From: Paenibacillus sp. LHD-117
GTDB lineage: Bacteria; Bacillota; Bacilli; Paenibacillales; Paenibacillaceae
Reading direction: 5' to 3'
DNA: 64,000 nucleotides
Assembly: GCF_030929555.1 (NCBI RefSeq)
Contig: NZ_JAVFVT010000032.1
Coordinates: forward strand, 1 to 64,000
Made by a program: the position numbers and the translations under genes. The notes under the pieces are model-generated. The model saw only the letters and a list, made by a program, of their open reading frames with translations. It had not been told where the DNA came from and made no database searches. Of the stretch, positions 54,701 through 63,700 are shown one piece after another. Every line of letters begins with the position of its first letter. The stretch's first letter is position 1.

Positions 54701-56682
54701 TAGTCGATCTTGGCAAGGCGTATACGATCAGCCAGTTCCGATATGCGCCGCGCACGGATGCCGGGAACGGGACGATCACGTCGTACAACTTGTACGTGAG
54801 TACGGATGGCCAGACCTATACGAAGATAGCCGAAGGGTCTTGGATCCGAAACAATCTGAAAAAATACATCATGTTCAACCCCGTATCGGCGCGTTATGTG
54901 AAGCTGGAGGCGGTCGCCGCCGTCGGCGGCTTCGTATCCGCCTCGGAGCTCGATGTCTATGAAGCTCCGAAAACGGCGCCGGAGATGCAATTGATCTCGC
55001 AGGGCAAGCCGGCTTCGGCCGACAGTGAAGAAGCCGCTAATCCGGCATCAAGCGGCAATGACGGAAATCCCGCAACGAAGTGGTCGGCTAGCGATACGAA
55101 TCCGAATCATTCCTGGACCGTTGATCTGGGCGGAATGTATTCGATTCAATCCTCGCAAGTATCCTTCGAGCACGGCGATAAGCTGTACAAATACAAAATC
55201 GAAGTGCGGGAAGCGGGCAGCGCGAATTGGATTACGGTCGTAGACCGGACGAACAATTCGTCTATAGGCGAAGTCATCATAGACAACTTCGGGAGCCGGG
55301 GCCGATATGCAAAAGTGACGATTACGGGACTGCCTGATGCTGCATCCAAAGCAGGCTTCACGGAATTCAAATTATACGGCATTTCATTAGGCGAGGGACA
55401 GCTGCCCACCGGAATTACGATTGACCAGCCGACGCTTGCGCTGCACGTTTTCGACGAGCCGGTTACTCTGATCGCGACGGTCGAACCGGGGGATGCAACG
55501 AACAAGACCGTGGTCTGGTCGAGCAGCGACCCAGGCATAGCGAGCGTTGACGCAAGCGGCAAGGTAACGCCGAAGGGTCAGGGGACGGCTTCGATTACGG
55601 CGACTACGCTTGAAGGCGGCCTTACGGCAACGAGCGAAGTGACCGTAACCGGGCAAACGGGCTTAGTTGAAATTGCGCAAAGTCAAATGACAGCGACAGC
55701 AACCAGCTCGCAGGCCGGCGTTAATGACGCGAGCCATGCGCTCGACGGCAATCCGGAAACACATTGGCATACCAGATGGTTCAACCTGGATCCGCTGCCG
55801 CAATCGCTCATTGTCGAATTGGGCGGAACTTACAGCATTAGCAAGATCGGTTATTTGCCAAGACCGGAAGCAAGCAACGGAACGATTACGGCATACAACG
55901 TGTACATCAGTTTGGACGGTGTCCAATACACGAAAGTGGCCAGCGGGAACTGGCTTCGCAACAACCGGTTGAAGGAAGCGAACTTTACGCCTGTAGAGGC
56001 TGCCTATGTGAAGCTGGAAGCGGTTCAGGGAGTAGGCGATTTTGCTTCCGTCGCTGAATTCACCGCATTCCAGGCAAGCCAAGTCTCTACTGCGCCGAAA
56101 TCGCACTTAACGGCAGCAAGCACGGTTCAGGCAGGGGATAACTTCCTCGTTCAATTCGGCATCAACGGTTTGACGGAAGAGACGTTTGCGCAAGACATTC
56201 ATGTGGATTATGACGCTTCGGTGTTGGAATTCGCAGTGGCGAAGTCGCTTATCGAGGGTGTTCAGCTGGTGGAGACCATCGCAGTGACGCCTGGCAAGCT
56301 GCGCTTCATCCTGGCTAGCGAAGGCGCCGAGCATGCGGTGGCGGGGGATGCGCAAATCCTGGAACTTAGCTTTAAGGCTAAGACTCTGACAGCGGCAGCA
56401 ACAGGGACGATTGCCGTTACGGATGTCAAATTGGGTCATGCGAGCGGCGACGAGACGGAAGCGAAAGCTGCTGCCATTGAGGTCGAGGTAACAGTTGGAA
56501 TCCCTGGGGACAACAATCAGGACGGCCGAATCAGCATCGGCGACCTGTCCATGCTGGCGGCTCATTACGGCAAAGACGTGAGCAGCGCGGATTGGGCGCA
56601 AATCGCTCATCTGGACATTGTGAAGGACGGCCGGATTGATATTCTGGACTTGGCGCAAATCGCCAAAAAAATTCTAGGGTAG
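51799..56682 (+). CDS. Secreted GH31 enzyme (alpha-GalNAc-ase-like) with four CBM32 and cohesin-dockerin
   Basis: This enzyme of about 1627 residues has a GH31 catalytic part (about 45-740). The nucleophile is Asp362 in LAKLDVAWVGPGY and the acid/base is Asp413 in VWSGDQAGNW. Both are followed by the family strand SGIPYASSDVDGIFGG. The loop ILPNDGYGCGY and the VAWVG tail differ from ordinary alpha-glucosidases and recall the GH31 alpha-N-acetylgalactosaminidases that act on Tn antigen. After it come four F5/8 type C (CBM32) modules with a Big_2 before the last, a cohesin (about 1430-1555) and a dockerin. TTG 51799 with GGGGGG upstream is preferred over ATG 51772. Dockerin loops are DNNQDGRISIGDL and DIVKDGRIDILDL. 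Confidence 0.85.
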   Translation: MRTFKLATVVAAASLAIVLTLFSFYLLQADRAEAASLGAITKFEETDEKTFTITAGSDKVRVIFNREDMVRIWLGVGGSFTTLSGKFGPEPAEPIVVSDDFGQVAVDWSDEGDYYKMETSEFVLRAYKSPLKFAMYQKDNESVVWEEAASLTHNGTSATQQLVRGEDEYFYGGGMQNGFFNHRDRKIAIAANYGDWGSGTVSNPSPFYLSTAGYGVLRNTFQNGSYDFDSTMNLTHQENRFDAYYFYGGSMKDILDGYTDLTGKPTLIPRWGMGLGDADCYNKPPDTTTDVIDRIAKTYRDYDMPGGWILPNDGYGCGYTQLKETVDELDKLGFHTGLWTQNGVDKIAEEVGVAGTRLAKLDVAWVGPGYDFALDASKQAHDGIENNSDSRGYVWSVGGWAGTQRYSTVWSGDQAGNWEYIRFHIPTYIGAGLSGIPYASSDVDGIFGGSAKTQVRDLQWKSFTPTMINMSGWAARDKQPWVWGEPYTSYNRDILKLRERLTPYFYTYLNEAYESGAPMVRGMIYEYPNDPNAKGTMTQYQFMSGESFLVAPVYSDTTVRNGIYLPKGKWIDYWTGEEHYGSKMLDEYDAPLERLPLLVKGGAIIPMYPEALYDGQVPPNPITYDIYPYKTSSFTMYEDDGNTKEHREGKFATTTITSIAPTSGTGNLVIQVGASAGDYTGKLAERTNQFMIHMPNVPTAVTVGGAAYAKAASMAAWETAGSGWYYDASDKGGILYVKTPDLPTDQGFELKVSGFTADTTPLLDAEKIELPQVDSDPSRIPQQDIVAAATSADAAAPAANVLDGSFETIWSTPLSGTAALPQSITLNLGFKQPVNKLKYMPRQYGGTDGTITQYNVYTSLDGVAYTLVSSGEWAANKLEKSVAFDTVEAQYVKLEAIKGSGGFASASEVNVYRDLTKPAPTAIAKSLMKASAFSFQPGAEASKAIDGDSNSVWHTKWDGSDKLPQSIIVDLGKAYTISQFRYAPRTDAGNGTITSYNLYVSTDGQTYTKIAEGSWIRNNLKKYIMFNPVSARYVKLEAVAAVGGFVSASELDVYEAPKTAPEMQLISQGKPASADSEEAANPASSGNDGNPATKWSASDTNPNHSWTVDLGGMYSIQSSQVSFEHGDKLYKYKIEVREAGSANWITVVDRTNNSSIGEVIIDNFGSRGRYAKVTITGLPDAASKAGFTEFKLYGISLGEGQLPTGITIDQPTLALHVFDEPVTLIATVEPGDATNKTVVWSSSDPGIASVDASGKVTPKGQGTASITATTLEGGLTATSEVTVTGQTGLVEIAQSQMTATATSSQAGVNDASHALDGNPETHWHTRWFNLDPLPQSLIVELGGTYSISKIGYLPRPEASNGTITAYNVYISLDGVQYTKVASGNWLRNNRLKEANFTPVEAAYVKLEAVQGVGDFASVAEFTAFQASQVSTAPKSHLTAASTVQAGDNFLVQFGINGLTEETFAQDIHVDYDASVLEFAVAKSLIEGVQLVETIAVTPGKLRFILASEGAEHAVAGDAQILELSFKAKTLTAAATGTIAVTDVKLGHASGDETEAKAAAIEVEVTVGIPGDNNQDGRISIGDLSMLAAHYGKDVSSADWAQIAHLDIVKDGRIDILDLAQIAKKILG

Positions 56683-56705
56683 CAAGGGGCAACATGCAAA
56701 GCGAG

Positions 56706-56742
56706 AAACGGCCTATGATGTGTTCGTCATAGGCCGTTTTTT
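56706..56742 (+). terminator. Terminator after GH31 gene
   Basis: AAACGGCCTATGA (56706-56718) pairs perfectly with TCATAGGCCGTTT (56727-56739), followed by further T. Strong rho-independent terminator. About 105 bases remain before the fucosidase start; I see no clear promoter there. Confidence 0.88.
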
Positions 56743-56848
56743 GAGACGAACAGGGCAGCAGGCCTGGGTTCCCTTCTGCCTTATTGCGGATCTCGCGCTC
56801 ATCGCTCGGCATTTGCTGCAGCAGCTACCCGTTTAGGAGGGATAAACA

Positions 56849-59800
56849 TTGAAAAAACGTTTTATAGCGCTCATTCTGGCGATGATGATGGTCTTTCTTA
56901 GCATTCCTGTTTCCCCATCTGTCACGGAGGCAGCCGCAAGCAGCGAGGAGCTGCTCGATATCGGGTTTGGCGGGGCATTCTCAACGGATAAAGGCTATAC
57001 CTCGGCTACTGGCGAGATCATGTACGGGGATGTCAATCGGCGCGCGGGCACCGAGCAATTAGTGTTTGGCGAAGGAGTCGTCTTGAATGGCGGCACGCAA
57101 GGCATTGAATTTCTCTCGAACAATTCGTACGGTACGACGACAGTTAATGATGCGTTTGTCGTGGAAGCAAAGTTCAAGCCGCAGGCGAATCAAGCCGCGC
57201 TGGGCACGATTATCGGGGTAATGGGCAATATGTATGCGCGTTACCAATCCGCCACGAGAATCGAATACGGCTTTGCCGTGAATAACAACGGCACATGGGC
57301 GGAATACAGAGGCAACGCGGCTGCTCCGGAGACGGGGAAGGAGCATAGTCTTGCCTTGGTATACCAGCCTGCCGCGAACGGAGCCGTGCTTCGCGCATTC
57401 CTTAACGGCGCGGAGCTGACGCCGGCAACCTCGACCAATGGGCGCGCGGCGATCAGCGGAGGCGGCAGCGGCAAATTCAGCTTCGGCAATGAGGTGCATA
57501 CGGCCGGATTAAGCCGCGGCTTCAAGGGCTCCATCTCGCAAGCGGTAGTCACAAGCTTCGAAGGAGAGTTCGATTCGTCGCTGCTGAAGACGATGGAGCT
57601 CTCCAAGATCGATCGCAGCCTGATGGCCATGGCGCTTGGAACGTTGTCGGACGGGAACTATACCCCCTCCGCAGATGAGCTTGTCCTTGGCCAAGTAGCG
57701 GTGACCGGCGGTCAAGTGACAGGTCTTGGCCGTATCGATATGAGCGGCGACAACTCAAGGATTAGCTTCACATCGGCAACAGCGCTCGTACAGAATGGCG
57801 TTCTGGCGAACCATTACGTTGCCGAAATCTCGGCGCATCCATCCGCGCTTAAGCCGGGAGCAACGCTGATCGATCTGGCCGGCGCGGTTCAGCTGCGCCG
57901 TTCGGCTGCGGGCGAGAAGCTGGAAGTTCTTGTGAACGGACAGCAGGCGGGTACGTTCGACATAACAGGCAAGCTGACCGGCGAGTTTAACCAAGTCACC
58001 CTTCTATACAGAAATCTGAGTGCGACCCAAGCCGAGGTGGCGGTATGGTGGGGCAACGAGCAGCTGGGCAATGCCATTCCTCTTAATGCCTTGCCAATCG
58101 CGGCGCATAATTCCGTCATGTACGGCGGCGGCGCCACAGGCGCAAGCAGTGCGAGCATGGACGGCGAAATATACGGAGTAGCCTTCGGCAAGCTGACCGG
58201 CCAATTCAAAAGTGGCATGTTGGGACTGTCGGGAGGTCCATGCATCCTGCCTGAAGGGCTAGAACCCGGCAACCGGATCGCCATTCGAGCGAACGAATGT
58301 CCGGCGGCAATCGCGGCCAAAGCATCGTTAGCGCGGCCGGAACCGCGGCAAGTCGCTTGGCAGCAATATGAGCAGACGGCTTTCCTGCACTACGGGATTA
58401 ACACGTACTATGGCGTGGAGTGGGGGAACTTCAACGAAGATCCGAACCGGTTCCAGCCTACAGATCTCGATACGGACCAATGGGCCCGCACGCTCAAGGA
58501 GAGCGGGTTCAAGATGGCGATTCTGACCGTCAAGCATCATGACGGATTTCTGCTATATCCATCCCGGTATACGGATTTTGACGTAGCAAGCAGCACGTGG
58601 CGGGACGGCAATGGGGATGTGCTCCGCGAATTTGTGGATTCGATGCGCAAATACGGAATCAAAGTCGGCGTGTACCTATCCCCATCCGATCATAGGGAAT
58701 ATACGAAAGGCAAATTCGGGAACGGCAGCCCTCGTCAAGTGCGGACCATTCCAACGTTGGTGGAAGGCGATGACCGTGCAGGCGATGCTTCTCTGCCAAC
58801 CTTCCAATTACCGGCGACCGACTACGGCGCGATTATGCTTAATGAGCTGTACGAGGTGTTGACGCAATACGGAGAAATCGATGAGGTATGGTTCGACGGC
58901 TCGCAAGGCAATATTCCGGGGAACCGGGCGGAGAATTACGATTGGGACAGCTATTATTCGCTGATCCGCGAGCTGGCGCCGAACGCCGTAATCGCCGTGC
59001 AAGGAGAGGATGTCCGCTGGGTCGGCAACGAATCGGGCAGAGCGCGCGAGAACGAGTGGAGCGTGCTGGGCGCCAAGATGAACGCGAATGGCATACAAAG
59101 CTATTATCCATCCTATCAATCCTCCGATCTTGGCAGCCGGGCGGCGCTTGCGGGCGCGGCCGCGAACGGCATGAACTACTTGACCTGGTGGCCTGCCGAG
59201 GTGGACGTCAGCATCCGCCCGGGCTGGTTCTACCATGCCAATCAATCGCCGAAGTCCGTCGCGCAGCTTCGAGACATTTATTATCAATCGATCGCGCGAA
59301 ACTCTGTGCTGCTCTTGAACATTCCGCCGGACACACGCGGCCAGTTCGCTGACGCGGACGTGGCCCGATTGAAGGAATGGCATCAGCAAATGAAGCGCGA
59401 GTTCGCTATTAACCATACGGAAGGCGCTGCCGTCACGGGCGAGAATGGAGCACAAGGCGCAAACCCAAGTCACGTCAACGATGGATCCTACGATACGTCG
59501 TGGTCTGCTGCATCGACCGAGGCCAGCAGCCTGACCTTCAAGCTGGGAAGCTCCGTTACGGTGGATAAAGTATTGTTGCAAGAGGATATCCGTCAAGGCC
59601 AGCAAGTCGAATCGTTTGCGATCGACGTTCGCCGGAACGGACAATGGGAGCAGATCGCAGCGAGCGGAGTCATCGGCTATAAACGCGTCGTGCTGCTGCC
59701 GCAGCCGGTAACGGGTCAAGAGTTCCGCGTTCGTATTCTCAGCTCGCGCGGACCTGTCTACTTGTCCGAGGTGGGATTCTACCAGACGGGCGCTCCGCTG

Positions 59801-60643
59801 GCAGACAAAACGCAGCTGAATTCGTTAATGGTCGAAGCGCAGATGATTCACGACAATGCGGATACAGGCACGAACGTCGGTCAATATCCGCAAGCGGCGA
59901 AGCAAGCGCTCGCAGCGGCTATACGAGCAGCGAATGGCGTCAGCAAAAATGCTTCGTCCACGCAGCAGCAAGTGAACGAAGCGATAACCGCGTTGCAGGC
60001 TGCCATTGATACATTCGAGGCTTCCGTCATTGTTGTGGCGGAGGTGTCGGCGAGCCTGACGGGTCCGGCCACTGTTCAGGAGGGCTCCGGCTTTGCCGTC
60101 CGATTCGGTCTGAACCATGTGTCCGAGGATGCATTTGCCGAGGACGTTACGATTCAATATGACCCTGCCGTCATGGAGTTCGTGTCTGCCAGGGCGCTTC
60201 TTGACGGAGTGCAATTACTGGAGACCAAGACGATTGAGCCTGGCAAAGTTCGCTTCATTCTTGCAAGTACGGGCCAAGCGAATGCGGTTACAGGAAATGC
60301 CGAGCTGTTGGAGCTCCGTTTTGTTGCGAAGGAAGCAACAGAGACAGTGACGGGTACCATTGAAACGGCAGGTCTGCTGCTTGCCAATGAGACAGGCGCG
60401 GAATCGAGCGCGGCAGCCGCTTCCATTGCTGTAGAAGTAACCTTGTCTGGCCCAGCCGTTCCTGGCGATGTCAATGATGACGGCAAAGTAAGCATCGGCG
60501 ATCTTGGCATAGCAGCCGCTCATTACGGCAAGTCGAAGCAAAGCAGCCCGGATTGGGAGCAAGTAAGGTTCGCGGATGTCAACGGCGATGAAATTATCGA
60601 TATTGCCGACATCGCGGAGATCGCCCGAAAGCTATTAAGCTAG
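56849..60643 (+). CDS. Secreted GH29 alpha-L-fucosidase with FIVAR, cohesin and dockerin
   Basis: This 1264-residue secreted fucosidase would remove alpha-fucose from mucin glycans outside the cell. Order: signal peptide, two laminin-G-like modules (about 35-255 and 260-465), GH29 barrel (about 500-860), galactose-binding-like module (about 865-990), FIVAR helical module (about 995-1070), cohesin (about 1075-1200) and dockerin (last 60). Family motifs are FLHYGINTYYGVEWG, TVKHHDGFLLYPS and the nucleophile Asp683 in DEVWFDGSQG. TTG 56849 follows AGGAGG at 8 bases. The FIVAR before the cohesin-dockerin pair recalls the FIVAR-dockerin of Clostridium perfringens mucin-degrading toxins. Dockerin loops are DVNDDGKVSIGDL and DVNGDEIIDIADI. 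Confidence 0.9.
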   Translation: MKKRFIALILAMMMVFLSIPVSPSVTEAAASSEELLDIGFGGAFSTDKGYTSATGEIMYGDVNRRAGTEQLVFGEGVVLNGGTQGIEFLSNNSYGTTTVNDAFVVEAKFKPQANQAALGTIIGVMGNMYARYQSATRIEYGFAVNNNGTWAEYRGNAAAPETGKEHSLALVYQPAANGAVLRAFLNGAELTPATSTNGRAAISGGGSGKFSFGNEVHTAGLSRGFKGSISQAVVTSFEGEFDSSLLKTMELSKIDRSLMAMALGTLSDGNYTPSADELVLGQVAVTGGQVTGLGRIDMSGDNSRISFTSATALVQNGVLANHYVAEISAHPSALKPGATLIDLAGAVQLRRSAAGEKLEVLVNGQQAGTFDITGKLTGEFNQVTLLYRNLSATQAEVAVWWGNEQLGNAIPLNALPIAAHNSVMYGGGATGASSASMDGEIYGVAFGKLTGQFKSGMLGLSGGPCILPEGLEPGNRIAIRANECPAAIAAKASLARPEPRQVAWQQYEQTAFLHYGINTYYGVEWGNFNEDPNRFQPTDLDTDQWARTLKESGFKMAILTVKHHDGFLLYPSRYTDFDVASSTWRDGNGDVLREFVDSMRKYGIKVGVYLSPSDHREYTKGKFGNGSPRQVRTIPTLVEGDDRAGDASLPTFQLPATDYGAIMLNELYEVLTQYGEIDEVWFDGSQGNIPGNRAENYDWDSYYSLIRELAPNAVIAVQGEDVRWVGNESGRARENEWSVLGAKMNANGIQSYYPSYQSSDLGSRAALAGAAANGMNYLTWWPAEVDVSIRPGWFYHANQSPKSVAQLRDIYYQSIARNSVLLLNIPPDTRGQFADADVARLKEWHQQMKREFAINHTEGAAVTGENGAQGANPSHVNDGSYDTSWSAASTEASSLTFKLGSSVTVDKVLLQEDIRQGQQVESFAIDVRRNGQWEQIAASGVIGYKRVVLLPQPVTGQEFRVRILSSRGPVYLSEVGFYQTGAPLADKTQLNSLMVEAQMIHDNADTGTNVGQYPQAAKQALAAAIRAANGVSKNASSTQQQVNEAITALQAAIDTFEASVIVVAEVSASLTGPATVQEGSGFAVRFGLNHVSEDAFAEDVTIQYDPAVMEFVSARALLDGVQLLETKTIEPGKVRFILASTGQANAVTGNAELLELRFVAKEATETVTGTIETAGLLLANETGAESSAAAASIAVEVTLSGPAVPGDVNDDGKVSIGDLGIAAAHYGKSKQSSPDWEQVRFADVNGDEIIDIADIAEIARKLLS

Positions 60644-60719
60644 CAGACTGCTAGGAGAAAAAAAGGGGCAGGGCCGGCTCATGCCGCCCTTGTCCCTCTA
60701 TCATACAGGAGGAGTTCGA

Positions 60720-63700
60720 ATGATGAATGACCGATGGATCAAAAAAAACACAGCCATGTCCGTCATGGCAGCTCTACTGCTTACGACCTTCGCCTGGCCT
60801 GCAGCCGCCGCACAGCAAGCGCCGGCTTCCGCGCCAGCCGCGACATTCATGGCTGAAAGCGAAGTCATATCCACCAGCGAAGCTCGAAGGATCTCGTTCA
60901 ACGACAACTGGCGCTTCCAGAGAGAAACGAACGGCAGCATCGCCGGTGCGCAGGCCCCCGGGTTCGACGACAGCGGATGGCGGGAGCTGAAGCTGCCCCA
61001 TGACTGGAGCATCGAGCTCGACTTCAACCCGAACTCCCCCGCGACGCATGAAGGCGGGTTTCTGGACGGGGGAATCGGATGGTACCGCAAGACGTTTACG
61101 CTTCCGGAGTCCATGGCAGGCCAAAGCATCTCGATCGACTTCGACGGCGTCTATATGAACAGCTCGACGTATTTAAACGGGCAGCTGCTCGGCACTTATC
61201 CATACGGCTATAATGCCTTCTCCTATGATATTTCCAATCTTGTCTATACGGACGGCCGAGAAAATGTGATTGCCGTGAAGGTCAACAATACCCAGCCGAG
61301 CAGCCGCTGGTATTCCGGCAGCGGAATTTATCGAAACGTCTACTTAACGACTGCGAATCCGATTCATGTGGCGAGATACGGCACCTTCGTGACGACGCCG
61401 AATTTGGAGGAAGCCTATGCGGAAGGCCGGGCGGATGTAGACATTCAGACGAAGGTGGCGAATGACTCCGGTCAGCCGGCAGAAATAAAAGTCAAGTCCA
61501 CGATCTACGATGAGGCGGGCGCAGAGGTCGCATCTGCGGAGTCAGATGCACAAACCGTGACAGCCGATGCGGTTGCGGTGTTCGATGATGAAACGGTGAT
61601 TGAGAACCCTACGCTGTGGAGTCTGGACAATACTCACAGATATAAGCTCGTCACTGAAGTTATCGCTCAGGGACAGACCGTTGATACGTACGAAACGCTG
61701 TTTGGAGCCCGGTATTTCGAATTCGACAGCAACGAAGGCTTCTCCTTGAACGGCGAGTATATGAAGCTTCACGGCGCATCGATGCATCATGATCTAGGCG
61801 CGTTAGGTGCGGCGACGAATGAATGGGCCGTGGAGAGGCAAATGCAGATCATGAAGGACATGGGCGTTAACGCCATAAGGGTTACGCATAATCCGGCTTC
61901 GCCAGAGCTGTTGGAAGCAGCCAATGAGCTGGGGCTTCTCGTCGTGGAAGAAGCGTTCGATGCGTGGAAGCAAGGGAAGAAGACTTACGACTATTCCAGA
62001 TATTTTGCGACCTGGGCGGAGCATGATGTGAAGGAAATGGTCGATAGAGGGAAGAATGAACCGTCGATCATTATGTGGTCGTTAGGCAATGAAATTTATG
62101 ATACGACCAGCGCCAGCGGCGTTGAAACCGCCCGAAGCCTGATTCAGTGGGTGAAGGAGATCGATACGACGCGCCCGACGACCATCGGGGAAGACAAAAC
62201 AAGAGGCGATAAAGTAAATGTGACGCCGATTAATTCCTACGTGAAGCAAATTTTTGACTTAGTCGATATCGTGGGATTGAACTACAGCGAAAATAATTAT
62301 GCGGGATACCATAATCAGAATCCGAACTGGATCATTTACGGTGCGGAGACGTCATCCGCAACCCGGTCAAGAGGCGTCTACACCCATCCTTATACGTATA
62401 ATCAAAGCACCAAATATGCAGACCTGCAGCAATCCTCCTATGACAATGATTATGTAGGCTGGGGACGCACCGCGGAGGATGCATGGAAGCGGGACCGGGA
62501 TTTGAAGCATGTCGCGGGACAGTTTATTTGGACGGGATTTGACTACATTGGCGAACCAACACCTTATTACAGCACATTCCCTTCCAAAAGCTCTTACTTC
62601 GGCGCCGTTGACACAGCGGGCTTCCCTAAAGATATTTTCTACTATTACCAGAGCCAATGGAAGGAAGAGCCGATGGTCCATCTTCTGCCTCACTGGAACT
62701 GGAAGGCTGGCGAATCCGTTCGCGTCCTGGCATATACAAACGCGCATCAAGTGGAATTGTTCCTGAACGGCACCTCGCTTGGCGAGCGCCGTTATCAGAA
62801 CAAAACGACCGCTTGGGGCAAATCCTACAAAGAAACCGCGGATGGAAAAACCTATTTGGAATGGGCGGTTCCTTTCACGGCCGGCAAATTGGAAGCCGTA
62901 GCGAAGGATGATGCCGGCAACATCATCGCCAGAGACGAAGTTGTTACGGCAGGTGCGCCTGCCGCTGTGAGATTAACGGCGGACCGCCAAGTCGTTGCGG
63001 CAGATGGCACGGACTTATCCTTCATTACCGTCGACGTTGTCGACCGGGACGGGAATATCGTTCCTAACGCTGACCATCTTGTTAACTTCACATTATCGGG
63101 CGAGGGCGAGCTTGCAGGCGTGGACAACGGCAATGCGGCGAGTATCGAACGATACAAGGACACGAAGAGGAAAGTGTTTAACGGCAAGGCATTAGCAATT
63201 CTCCAATCGAATACGTCGGCTGGCGAGATGACGTTAACCGCCTCCGCTGCAGGTCTGGGCGGAGATACAATTCGAGTGTTTACGGTACCGGCCAGCGACA
63301 GCGACGAGCCGACAGTGGCCGGTTATGAGCTGATCAGCGTGACGACTGAGGTGAATGAAGCGCCGGTGCTGCCGGCAGCCGTCGATGTTTATTACAGCGA
63401 CTCGTCGGTCATCTCGAAGAACGTAACCTGGTCTGCGATCGAGCCTTCCCGCTATGCGTCAATCGGCAAGTTCACGGTTCAAGGGACAGTGGAAGGCATG
63501 ACGGAGAAGGTTGTTGCAACGGTAACCGTCCTGGGCGTTGTGGCTGTGAAGACGACAGCCGTCGTGACAAAAACAGGAATCATCCCGGTATTGCCGAAGC
63601 AAGTGAGCCTGCTCTACAGCGATGACTCGACGAGAGACGTTGCTGTGGAATGGGATCCTATACGCGCGGAGCAAGTAGCTTCGGAGGGCAGTTTTACGGT

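Noticed and set aside
60657..60690. GC-rich imperfect hairpin between the GH29 and GH2 genes
   Set aside because: The stem has mismatches and no T run follows on the plus strand, so I do not call a terminator.
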